From Clostridiales bacterium (lineage in GTDB: Bacteria > Bacillota_A > Clostridia > Peptostreptococcales > Anaerovoracaceae), in contig SVCR01000007.1 of NCBI GenBank assembly GCA_015058265.1, forward strand, positions 1 through 16,432: 16,432 nucleotides of DNA, given 5' to 3'. The notes beneath the pieces are model-generated. The model searched no databases. It was not told where the DNA came from and saw only the letters and a program-made list of their open reading frames with translations. The position numbers and the translations under genes were made by a program. Shown one piece after another: positions 1 to 6,484 of this stretch; positions within the stretch are counted from its first letter, which is position 1; each line of letters starts with the position of its first letter.

Positions 1-63
1 GGAGCCGGTAACGTGCAGACGCTTCATTGCGCCTCTGTGTGACTTCATTTTGTTCTTAGCCAT
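1..63 (-). CDS. rpmI: 50S ribosomal protein L35, N-terminal part (runs off window)
   Basis: Only the first 21 codons are inside the window. They read MAKNKMKSHRGAMKRLHVTG and then S, which matches the start of L35 (basic, ending in the HVTGSG-type motif), a small protein of the large ribosomal subunit. The start ATG is preceded by a GGAGGA ribosome-binding site at 73-78. The gene follows infC by 22 bases, the standard infC-rpmI-rplT order, so it is co-transcribed with infC from the promoter near 776-804 and subject to the same leader control. rplT, expected next, lies outside the window. Confidence 0.93.
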   Translation of the reverse strand, partial: MAKNKMKSHRGAMKRLHVTGS

Positions 64-85
64 TGTGGGTTGTCCTCCTGTATCA

Positions 86-616
86 CTATTTTTTGTCCTT
101 CTTCGGGGCGAGGAACATGTTCATCCTTCTGCCTTCCATCTTAGGCGCTTTCTCTACGACGCCGTAATCTGAAACCATATCAGCGAACTTGTTCATCGCG
201 TCAAAACCAAGCTGCGTATAGTCGCGCTCTCTTCCGCGAAATCTCAGTGAGACTTTTACCTTGTCTCCCTCCTGAAGGAATTTGCTCGCGGCTTTGGCTT
301 TGACCTCGACATCGTGGTCCTCAATGGACGCACTCAGTCTTATTTCCTTGATCTCTGTTACATGCTGATTTTTCTTAGCGTTCTTCTCCTTCTTCTGCTG
401 CTCATAACGGTATTTGCCGTAATCGAGGATCTTGCAAACCGGTGGAACTGCATTAGGAGAGATGTTAACCAGATCGAGATCTGCCTGATCAGCAAGGTGA
501 AGTGCCTCGTCGATGCTGACGATACCTACCATCTGACCATTCTCATCAATGAGACGAACCTCACTGGCTCTGATGTCCTCATTGATCTGTGTCTGTTTGT
601 TGTCCTTAGCGCTAAT
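86..616 (-). CDS. infC: Translation initiation factor IF-3 with AUU start codon
   Basis: IF-3 binds the 30S subunit, keeps it apart from 50S and checks start-codon selection. The frame codes 176 aa, normal for the family. The N-terminal domain opens with the typical INEDIRASEVRLIDENGQMV stretch, followed by a Lys/Glu-rich linker (KKEKNAKKNQ) and a C-terminal domain with KVKVSLRFRGRE. The first in-frame ATG (532) would remove about 28 conserved residues. The true start is the ATT at 616-614, seven bases after a GGAGGT ribosome-binding site. IF-3 is known in several bacteria to start with AUU or another rare codon, because IF-3 itself discriminates against such starts and so represses its own synthesis. 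The gene is the first of the infC-rpmI-rplT operon. Confidence 0.95.
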   Translation of the reverse strand: MSAKDNKQTQINEDIRASEVRLIDENGQMVGIVSIDEALHLADQADLDLVNISPNAVPPVCKILDYGKYRYEQQKKEKNAKKNQHVTEIKEIRLSASIEDHDVEVKAKAASKFLQEGDKVKVSLRFRGRERDYTQLGFDAMNKFADMVSDYGVVEKAPKMEGRRMNMFLAPKKDKK

Positions 617-629
617 TGTTCTTACCTCC
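614..629 (-). promoter_or_regulatory. infC ribosome-binding site and AUU start
   Basis: On the minus strand the sequence is GGAGGTAAGAACAATT. A full-strength Shine-Dalgarno is followed by a 7-base spacer and ATT. No ATG, GTG or TTG lies in frame at a suitable distance. The strong ribosome-binding site with a poor start codon is the arrangement expected for IF-3 autoregulation. Confidence 0.85.
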
Positions 630-769
630 GATTATCTACTGAGAAGGTCCGCGGGTGTAATCAAAAATCGCGGACACACAAGCATCCGCGACAATAGAAT
701 TTCTCTAAAGTATTGAGCCCTACCAACGCCAGTCTGTAAGGCGAGAAGCGGATAACTTCTGCTTTGACC
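617..769 (-). promoter_or_regulatory. L20-type leader (infC operon attenuator)
   Basis: This is the untranslated leader of about 150 nt between the promoter and infC. It contains a small hairpin AGAAG-TTATCCG-CTTCT (744-760), a CGCC/GGCG hairpin (727-743), and a terminator hairpin (668-691) followed by five Ts, all before the infC ribosome-binding site. The bases ATCCGC (748-753) in the first hairpin can pair with GCGGAT in the 5' arm of the terminator (684-689), giving competing antiterminator and terminator folds. In Bacillota the infC-rpmI-rplT operon is commonly controlled by an L20-binding leader of this design. Assignment to that RNA family rests on position and structure, not on a covariance search. 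Confidence 0.75.
663..691 (-). terminator. Intrinsic terminator inside the infC leader
   Basis: On the minus strand TCGCGGA (685-691) pairs perfectly with TCCGCGA (668-674) around a 10-base loop, followed by TTTTT (663-667). It lies about 35 bases upstream of the infC ribosome-binding site, so it is an attenuator of infC-rpmI rather than the end of a gene. Confidence 0.85.
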
Positions 770-775
770 TCAAAT

Positions 776-804
776 ATTATATGTATTAATGCTTGGAAAG
801 TCAA
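776..804 (-). promoter_or_regulatory. Sigma-A promoter of infC-rpmI
   Basis: On the minus strand TTGACT (799-804) is followed by a 17-base spacer and a perfect TATAAT (776-781). The predicted transcript starts near 769 and gives a leader of about 150 nt. This is the strongest promoter seen in the window. It lies in the 245-base divergent region shared with maf; no equally good promoter for maf was seen there. Confidence 0.9.
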
Positions 805-861
805 CACCAAATTGCTAAAATATGAGTTGTTTGCGACATATTTCCACTGGGGGTATTATAT

Positions 862-1479
862 ATGACCATCACAACTAACTGCAACAATAATGATCCTTCT
901 GAACCACGCATTATCCTGGCATCTGCCTCCCCTCGCCGCAGGGAGATAATGAACTCTCACGGGATCGATGTCAGAGTCATGCCGACCGATACCGATGAGT
1001 CCCTTCCTGACGGGATCGGTATGGAAGCAGCCGTAGAGACTCTCTCTGCCAGAAAAGCGAAAGCATGCTTTGACTCATTGCGTCCGGAGGACGATACTGC
1101 CGGCTGCCTCATAATCGCCGCTGATACTATCGTATGGAAGGACGAGATCATGGGCAAACCCGAAGACCACGATGATGCCTACCGCATGCTGGATAAGATC
1201 CGCGGAACGTTCCATTATGTTGTCACAGGTGTCACGCTCATCGATACTGATACAGGTGCCGTCACAACTCTCAGCGACGTCACCAAGGTATGGTGCAAGG
1301 CATATACCGATGAAGACATATATGATTACATATCTCGCGAAGAGCCGTATGACAAAGCCGGTTCTTACGCCATCCAGGGATACTTCGGCAGGTACATCGA
1401 CCATATCGAAGGAGACTACGAGAATGTAGTCGGCCTGCCTTACTACAGGATAGCCGATATGATCGCCCGCTATGAATAG
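862..1479 (+). CDS. maf: Maf-family nucleoside triphosphate pyrophosphatase
   Basis: The 205 aa protein belongs to the Maf/YhdE family, cytoplasmic pyrophosphatases that hydrolyse non-canonical or excess nucleoside triphosphates (typically dTTP/UTP for the YhdE type) to the monophosphate. The family signature IILASASPRRREI lies at about residues 17-29, and the conserved AADTIVW and GKPED motifs near 105-122 supply the catalytic Asp and Lys. Length is normal. The ATG at 862 follows a G-rich stretch (848-853) that can serve as ribosome-binding site. It is the only plus-strand gene seen, divergent from infC and convergent with the large surface-protein gene. It ends before a strong terminator at 1527-1561. 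Confidence 0.93.
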   Translation: MTITTNCNNNDPSEPRIILASASPRRREIMNSHGIDVRVMPTDTDESLPDGIGMEAAVETLSARKAKACFDSLRPEDDTAGCLIIAADTIVWKDEIMGKPEDHDDAYRMLDKIRGTFHYVVTGVTLIDTDTGAVTTLSDVTKVWCKAYTDEDIYDYISREEPYDKAGSYAIQGYFGRYIDHIEGDYENVVGLPYYRIADMIARYE

Positions 1480-1526
1480 CGGTTCCTGCCACAAAAGTAA
1501 TTAATATGATACAGCTCGATCATCAC

Positions 1527-1561
1527 CCGCAGCGGTTCACATTGACCCGCCGCGGTTTTTT
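1527..1561 (+). terminator. Intrinsic terminator of maf, embedded in the opposing gene
   Basis: CCGCAGCGG (1527-1535) pairs with CCGCCGCGG (1547-1555), 8 of 9 positions with a central A-C mismatch, around an 11-base loop and followed by six Ts (1556-1561). It acts on plus-strand transcripts coming from maf. It overlaps the last codons of the minus-strand surface-protein gene. Read in the minus direction the hairpin has no T-tract. Confidence 0.8.
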
Positions 1562-3573
1562 CTTCTGCGGCTGAAGAGATACCATATCCCCGCGCCTGTT
1601 CCCGCTGCCAGGAACATCGCAGATACAGCCGCGAAGTCGCCGGCTGACAGGCCTCCTCCGACAACACCTGTGTTGACAGCAATGTTTCGCTCATTAGTGA
1701 AGTCGACTATGTACGTATCGCTGTCTGTGATAGTCACAGCACCGGTTGCCATTTCTTCTTCTTTATCCGAGGCCGCTGCAGCTATATCTTTACCGCCCTT
1801 CTCAGTATGTATCTTATACGACGGATGATGATCGCTCTTAGCCTCAGTTACTTTGAACTCTGCACCTGATGGCAGCTTCGATATCTTCAGTGATGTATCA
1901 TCCTTCAGTCCCGCTTCTACAGAAGCTTTGCCTGTATCATCGGCGGTGAACCGGTTCTCTTCTATCCCGTTCCCCGGGACTGCTCCTTCGCACGTGATCT
2001 CATACGAATTGCCCGGCTCCAGTCCGGTGAGATCTATCCTGAATTCAAACACCTTCGTTATGTCTCCGAGATTGCCTTCCACATTCTTGTTCAGCAGCAG
2101 ATCGGCTGCAGGAAGCTTCTCGAATTCCACCTCTATCTCATAGTGACTGGACGCACCTGATTCGAGCAGATTAAAAGCTCCGGAAGTCTTGTTATAATCT
2201 CTCTCGCTCTGAGGATACTTATTTAGACGGGTGAAAGTATATACACCGCCCTGCTCCTTCTGAACATCGGTCAGGGTCTGTTCTGCCCCATCGACCTTCA
2301 GGCTCTTGACCTTGTATCCGGGATCAGGCGAATAATCGTACTCTGCGGCTGAATTCATCATATGTGTAGTCTTGCCCCAGTCACCTACCTGCGAACCTCT
2401 GAGACTACCGCCTTCAGTTCTCTTGGCCCAGACAGCGACTGTCGGCTGGCTGCCTATGAGCGTACCCATAGAAGAGTAGTTTTCCTCGCCGCCCGGCACA
2501 CTTCCATACCAGTTGAATGAAAAGCCCTGCGGGGTCACTGCTGCAGCAAAACCGCTGTAATACGAATCATTGTCATTATAGCTTTCGGTTTTAGCATACA
2601 GCTTGGCATACTGACTTCCGTCCCCTTTGATCTTCAGCTTATCTGTGTTGACGGTCTGTTTGTTTACAAGTGACTGATTGAATATGTTCTTGCCGTTATG
2701 AGCCAATACGACAGGATTCGCCCATCCGCTGAGAAGCTCAACGCCTTCAGAATATGTCCCGTTATATTTGTCTTTATCAGACGCGCCGGTGCTCTTGAGC
2801 TTGTCATATGCGTCAAAGTCCGCAAAGACCACCAGCATAGAAGGATAATCTTCTGCACTTATAGTACTGCCTACCGTATTCCCGTCAGCATGTTCTGTTA
2901 TTTTGAAAGTCACCCTGATCTTCTCTCCGACTGCAGCACCTGAGTTGACAGCCTTCGAATCAGTTGCTATCGCATCGTATTTATCGAAATTCTTCTTAGG
3001 TGATACGCATAGCAGTTCCAGCAGCTTCTTGGTGCTGCTCATCAGACACACCTGAAGATTAGTATTATCATTGATGTTGGAAGCAAAGCTCTTCGACGCA
3101 TGGACTCTGATCTGATCCAGTTTAACGATCACGTCTGCAGTACGCCCGTCCGACAAGAGTGCTGAATCAGGGAACTTCAGAGTTACTGCAGGCAGGCTGT
3201 TTGATTTAGTAGAAGCATCAGCAGATGCGCTTCTCTTATTACCGCCGAAGCTTATCTTGCCCTTCCACACCAGTATCTTCACTGTCTTCTTATCATTAGA
3301 TCCCGGCTGACCGGAAATGATGGAATAATTATCCCCGGATACTATAACAGCTTTATCCAGACTCAGTTCCTTAAGCTGGACATAGTTGATCGCAAGCTTT
3401 CCGAACGCACTGCCTTTCCCGTTATCATTTTCAACAGACAGGTCCTTAGTCGGTGAAACGGTTTTCAATGGTTCTGCAGCAAACACTGATACAGATGAAA
3501 TGATCAGCATCAATATCGTGAAGACACAGACAATTACAGAAACTCTGTTGATCGTATTTCCACTGTTCTTCAT
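1537..3573 (-). CDS. Large cell-wall-anchored surface protein, candidate pilus-tip adhesin
   Basis: The protein is 678 aa. Residues 1-33 form a signal peptide. The N-terminal half (about 40-330) is not recognised. Residues 410-487 contain YSPDPGYKVKSLKVDGA, like the bacterial-repeat/InlB-B type. Residues 490-628 form a Cna-B-like (DUF7601-type) module with K496, E577 and N627 placed as the Lys-Glu-Asn triad of an intramolecular isopeptide bond. The C-terminus has a sorting-like motif AVNTG (632-636), a membrane helix (644-666) and an RRRK tail. The start follows AAGGAGG with a 6-base spacer. It is the last gene of the sortase-pilus block. Its size, position and anchor suggest a tip or accessory adhesin, by analogy with streptococcal FCT loci. 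No Cys-Gln thioester motif was seen. The adhesin role is inference. Confidence 0.75.
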   Translation of the reverse strand: MKNSGNTINRVSVIVCVFTILMLIISSVSVFAAEPLKTVSPTKDLSVENDNGKGSAFGKLAINYVQLKELSLDKAVIVSGDNYSIISGQPGSNDKKTVKILVWKGKISFGGNKRSASADASTKSNSLPAVTLKFPDSALLSDGRTADVIVKLDQIRVHASKSFASNINDNTNLQVCLMSSTKKLLELLCVSPKKNFDKYDAIATDSKAVNSGAAVGEKIRVTFKITEHADGNTVGSTISAEDYPSMLVVFADFDAYDKLKSTGASDKDKYNGTYSEGVELLSGWANPVVLAHNGKNIFNQSLVNKQTVNTDKLKIKGDGSQYAKLYAKTESYNDNDSYYSGFAAAVTPQGFSFNWYGSVPGGEENYSSMGTLIGSQPTVAVWAKRTEGGSLRGSQVGDWGKTTHMMNSAAEYDYSPDPGYKVKSLKVDGAEQTLTDVQKEQGGVYTFTRLNKYPQSERDYNKTSGAFNLLESGASSHYEIEVEFEKLPAADLLLNKNVEGNLGDITKVFEFRIDLTGLEPGNSYEITCEGAVPGNGIEENRFTADDTGKASVEAGLKDDTSLKISKLPSGAEFKVTEAKSDHHPSYKIHTEKGGKDIAAAASDKEEEMATGAVTITDSDTYIVDFTNERNIAVNTGVVGGGLSAGDFAAVSAMFLAAGTGAGIWYLFSRRRKNRGGSM

Positions 3574-3587
3574 CTCATCCCTCCTTT

Positions 3588-4253
3588 TTAGGTTATATTT
3601 CCGGATTCGTTATCCCATACACCATCATATTCCGCATCAGATGACGCTTCTGAATAGTCATGTGTATCCTCGTCTTCAACTTCAATAAATGTATATGTCA
3701 CCGTTGTGCCGTCAGCGAACAGGGACTGAGATATCTCTTCATAAGGGATCTCATCACCGGCCTTGTATTCTCCGGCATCTCTGTCTGCTGTGATCGATAC
3801 GAGTTCATACCTTCCTCCGGTCGAGTAAACAGGGATCCCTCCTTCAACTGTGAATCCGGGTCCGTTTACGAAAACATATTTGACTCCTTCAGCTTTCTTT
3901 TCCTCGTCTGTATCGCCTGTAACGCTGCTTTCGTCAGCATCCTCTTCATTTACTTCTCCGACTGAACTCTGATCACCTTCCGCAGCTTCACTATCGCCGG
4001 CAGCATCTCCGCCTTCACCCGCAGTTATTTCTTCCCGGCCGGAAGCTTCATTCAGATCTGCCGGAGCTGCTTCTGCCGCTGCAGGTTCGCCGGTGGTATT
4101 TGTCTCATCTGCGGAGATCTCCTGCCGGATCTCGCTTTGAGCCGGCGGATCCTGAACGATGCCCGGTTCACCGCTGTCCTCTGCAAGCACAGGCATTGCC
4201 AGAGCTGTTATCATCAGCAGTGCTGTGAAAATCTTTCTATATCCTCTTATCAT
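3588..4253 (-). CDS. Secreted acidic protein of the pilus block, function unknown
   Basis: The protein is 221 aa from the ATG at 4253, which has GGAGG six bases upstream. The ATG at 4259 abuts the ribosome-binding site directly and is unlikely. A signal peptide (roughly MIRGYRKIFTALLMI to VLAED) is followed by about 90 residues rich in Glu, Asp, Ala, Ser and Gly with no clear fold. A C-terminal part (about 125-205) has aromatic and beta-strand-like character (VKYVFVNGPGFTVEGGIPVY). It ends without an LPXTG-type motif, membrane helix or basic tail, so it is presumably released, held by other surface proteins, or cross-linked. It overlaps the end of the minor pilin gene by 17 bases and lies 14 bases before the large surface-protein gene, so it is translated as part of the pilus operon. 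No family recognised. Confidence 0.7.
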   Translation of the reverse strand: MIRGYRKIFTALLMITALAMPVLAEDSGEPGIVQDPPAQSEIRQEISADETNTTGEPAAAEAAPADLNEASGREEITAGEGGDAAGDSEAAEGDQSSVGEVNEEDADESSVTGDTDEEKKAEGVKYVFVNGPGFTVEGGIPVYSTGGRYELVSITADRDAGEYKAGDEIPYEEISQSLFADGTTVTYTFIEVEDEDTHDYSEASSDAEYDGVWDNESGNIT

Positions 4254-4863
4254 CTGCATCCTCCTTCCTTCTTGATGCGATCATCAGGAACAGAATCGCT
4301 GAGCAAACTATTCCCGTGAAAACAAGGACCAGGACCTCAGCACTGTCTCCGGTTTTAGGCGTTGCGTCATATATATCCGTATATATTATTTCTTCGACTT
4401 TACCAGAGTCCTCCTGATCAGAAGCGTCTTTGACCGAACTGCCTCCTATTCTTGTGATCGCCACTTCGGTATCCATATCGCTGAGAACAGTCACCATTAC
4501 TCTGTATCTGGAATCATCTTCTCTGATACGCGTGTGGTTCTCTCTCTGTCTGCTCACGACATAGTAGTAGATACCGGGCTTTGTAAAAGTGATCTCCCCG
4601 AAATCAGGTTTTTCCCCTGCTTTGATACTTACAGTTTTCGATAAGCCGCTGCTTCCCTCCGGCATCGGCGACCCTTCGCTCTCAGCAGTGAGAGTGAAGG
4701 AAAAGGTATCTCTGCCTGAGTATTCACGGCCTTTGAATCTATGCTTGACAGGAATGCTCAGAGATGCCGAATCAGCATAACTGACTGCTGCAGATACCAG
4801 TATCAGCAAAACAGCCAGAGCTGCGACAACAAGCCCTCTCCTGTCTGTTTTTTCTACTTTCAT
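4237..4863 (-). CDS. Minor pilin-like LPXTG surface protein (Spy0128-type fold)
   Basis: The protein is 208 aa. Residues 1-30 are a signal peptide. Residues 35-165 match the streptococcal pilin isopeptide-linkage pattern: IPVKHRFKG, DTFSFTLTAE, FGEITFTKPGIYYYVV and YRVMVTV in order. The C-terminus carries TPKTGD (168-173), a membrane helix (about 175-196) and an RRK tail, a classical sorting signal with Thr in place of Leu. The usual catalytic Glu after the YYVV strand and the closing Asn (FTNTY-type motif) are not evident; the sequence there is SRQRE and YTDIY. The internal isopeptide bond may therefore be absent. It starts four bases inside the SipA-like gene (ATGA overlap) with a GGAG ribosome-binding site, so translation is coupled. 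The likely role is a minor or basal pilin anchored or polymerised by the sortase upstream. Confidence 0.8.
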   Translation of the reverse strand: MKVEKTDRRGLVVAALAVLLILVSAAVSYADSASLSIPVKHRFKGREYSGRDTFSFTLTAESEGSPMPEGSSGLSKTVSIKAGEKPDFGEITFTKPGIYYYVVSRQRENHTRIREDDSRYRVMVTVLSDMDTEVAITRIGGSSVKDASDQEDSGKVEEIIYTDIYDATPKTGDSAEVLVLVFTGIVCSAILFLMIASRRKEDADDKRI

Positions 4864-5414
4864 ATGGATCTCCTTCTGAGGACTGTAACGATACGCCCTC
4901 TTATTCTGTCTCTGTCTACAACACCGAACTCACGGCTGTCAGCTGTTCTTGTCCGGTTATCATTAAGGATGAACCAGCAGTCATCGCCCAGGCTGACAGG
5001 TAGTTCTTCACCTTCTGCTGTATATGTCTCTTCAGTGATCCCTCTGTCAGGGTCAGGAGGCAGGAATCTGTCATTCACCGTAAGCCTGTGGTCCGCTGTT
5101 TCGGATATCCTGTATCCCGGCGCTCCTTCTAGTCTCCCTGTATGCAGTGTCCCATTCCATTCATACACAACTGCCTCTGTCGGAAGCAGTTCACCTACCC
5201 TGAAGAACAGGATCAGATCTCCGTCTTTTATAGCCGGATACATGTCATTACCGTGCTGAACAGTGACCCCGAACAGAAATGTGCCCGCAAGCATGATGAC
5301 CGCGAATGAGACGGCCAGTTCCATGATCAGCTGTCTTATGAGTCTTTTTTTCTCCGACTGCTTTCTTCTGATAACGACAGCTTCACTTATGCTATCTGAC
5401 AGCACCGGCTTCAT
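4860..5414 (-). CDS. sipA: SipA-type signal peptidase homologue, catalytic dyad missing
   Basis: The protein is 184 aa. A cytoplasmic Lys/Arg-rich start precedes one membrane helix (about 30-52) and a signal peptidase I (S26A) domain. The box B motif is GNDMYP (55-60), where the family has GxSMxP, so the catalytic Ser is Asp57. In box D the sequence HTGRLEGAPG (91-100) stands where active enzymes have VKRVIGLPG, so the Lys is Gly93. The C-terminal DNRTRTADSREFG box is kept, so the fold looks intact. The same two losses are known in the SipA/LepA protein of Streptococcus pyogenes pilus loci, which is required for pilus polymerisation without being an active peptidase. A pilus-assembly chaperone role is therefore likely. 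AAGGAGG precedes the start; the gene overlaps the coiled-coil gene by 23 bases. Confidence 0.85.
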   Translation of the reverse strand: MKPVLSDSISEAVVIRRKQSEKKRLIRQLIMELAVSFAVIMLAGTFLFGVTVQHGNDMYPAIKDGDLILFFRVGELLPTEAVVYEWNGTLHTGRLEGAPGYRISETADHRLTVNDRFLPPDPDRGITEETYTAEGEELPVSLGDDCWFILNDNRTRTADSREFGVVDRDRIRGRIVTVLRRRSI

Positions 5415-5688
5415 ACTTCCTCCTTAAAGACTCTGCCAGCATTTCAAACTTGGCCAATCTTCTGTTCTTCTCTTCCAGCTGATCCTCAAGTGTCATGATA
5501 TGTATTCTCTGTTCTCTCTCTTTCATCGCATAATGCTTATGCAGATTAGCAGCTATCTTCCAGAGCTCCTCCTCATCGATCCCGATAACAGATCTTTTGA
5601 GTTTCAGCCCCGAGATGTAGTCTGCTACCTCCTTCTCGGTGTCAAACAAAGTCACATAATTTCGCATCTTATTGGGCTTCCTGTTCAT
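5392..5688 (-). CDS. Small charged coiled-coil protein between sortase and SipA-like genes
   Basis: The protein is 98 aa with no signal peptide or membrane segment. Residues 10-30 (VTLFDTEKEVADYISGLKL) look like a small folded segment. Residues about 40-95 form a highly charged helical stretch with regular Leu/Met/Ile spacing (MTLEDQLEEKNRRLAKFEML), suggesting a coiled coil. It overlaps the sortase gene by 20 bases at its start and the SipA-like gene by 23 bases at its end, so it is tightly embedded in the operon and very probably translated. No family recognised. Its position suggests a cytoplasmic partner or regulator of pilus assembly, but nothing in the sequence shows this directly. Confidence 0.7.
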   Translation of the reverse strand: MNRKPNKMRNYVTLFDTEKEVADYISGLKLKRSVIGIDEEELWKIAANLHKHYAMKEREQRIHIMTLEDQLEEKNRRLAKFEMLAESLRRKYEAGAVR

Positions 5689-6484
5689 CTTGCCGCAGAC
5701 TCCTTTCCTGTTCTCTTAACCTTGCCCTGCAGAACAGCACTGTCCTGTTTTCAGACATATCACCTGCGCATGTAGAAAGGGCTACTAGTTTATCGTCTTT
5801 CCCGAAATCGACCATTCTGGTCAGAATGCAGTGACCACTCAGGCTTCTGTATTTTGAAGCTGCAGTGATCCCTGCATCCCGACCGGTCGATATGTCGTAT
5901 ACTTCACTGTGATATGCGTCCTCAATGCTCACACCCGCTGTACAGAGGTCATATTCTCCTGCCGGAGTCAGCAGTTCCCCGGTAGTGTGCTCATTGAAGA
6001 AATTCTCATCAGTATATTTAGTCAGATCGCCGAACATCGCTCCGCCCGCCATATTATGACCGTGGATAAGGATATAGGTCTCTCCCATATCCTTCCTGCA
6101 GTCAGCGTCAAGGAAGATCGTTCCCCCGGCATAGTCAAGGCCGTTGAAATCCTTACTGAGATATTCGAAATTATCGATTCCCTGGACAACAGGATGGTCT
6201 ATTCTCGTTCCGTCCATTCTTATCCATGCTGCCGTATCAGGATTCACAGCCATCAATTCCGCAAAATCATGATATTCAGAGCCTGCATTGTGATGCAGGA
6301 ACGAGTACAGATCCGCTGCTCCGGATGCAAAGTACAGAGCTGTGATCACTGCCAGAAATATCAGCATCCTCCTTACAATGGAGTCAGCTGCACGGAGCAG
6401 TATGAGCTGCATATCCTCTTTCTGTTCATGTACTGTTGTGTCCTGCCTTGGCGTATGATCGGCGATGATGATCTCACATCTCAT
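5669..6484 (-). CDS. srtB: Class B sortase, probable pilus polymerase
   Basis: The protein is 271 aa with an N-terminal membrane anchor (about 41-60) and a class B sortase domain (WIRMDGTRIDHPVVQ, then GTIFLD). The catalytic residues are visible as His143 in HGHNM, Cys239 in LSTC and Arg247 in ENRTV. Sortases cleave a C-terminal sorting motif and join the protein to a pilin lysine or to the cell-wall cross-bridge. It is the only sortase in the window, sits directly after a pilin gene (11-base overlap) and is followed by a SipA-type gene. In S. pyogenes FCT loci a class B sortase polymerises pilins with SipA, so the same role is inferred here. A start at Met25 (6412) is possible but its ribosome-binding site is too close. 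Confidence 0.93.
   Translation of the reverse strand: MRCEIIIADHTPRQDTTVHEQKEDMQLILLRAADSIVRRMLIFLAVITALYFASGAADLYSFLHHNAGSEYHDFAELMAVNPDTAAWIRMDGTRIDHPVVQGIDNFEYLSKDFNGLDYAGGTIFLDADCRKDMGETYILIHGHNMAGGAMFGDLTKYTDENFFNEHTTGELLTPAGEYDLCTAGVSIEDAYHSEVYDISTGRDAGITAASKYRSLSGHCILTRMVDFGKDDKLVALSTCAGDMSENRTVLFCRARLREQERSLRQDEQEAQ

Noticed and set aside
314..697. Plus-strand frame opposite infC
   Set aside because: It lies wholly antisense to infC and its leader, has no ribosome-binding site, and is only a shadow of the conserved infC frame.
831..859. TTGCGA and TATTAT with 17-base spacing before maf
   Set aside because: The transcript would begin after the maf ATG, so it cannot serve this start.
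1537..3573. Internal thioester adhesin domain in the 678 aa protein
   Set aside because: The two cysteines (176 and 189) are not followed by the Cys-Gln thioester pattern and no matching Gln motif was seen.
4741..5259. 172 aa plus-strand frame opposite the minor pilin and SipA-like genes
   Set aside because: Ser/Arg/Pro-rich antisense shadow without ribosome-binding site, over two well-supported genes.
5345..5351. Seven-A tract (minus strand) early in the SipA-like gene as a phase-variation switch
   Set aside because: Seven bases is short for slippage-based switching and the tract is ordinary Lys-Lys coding in a basic cytoplasmic tail.
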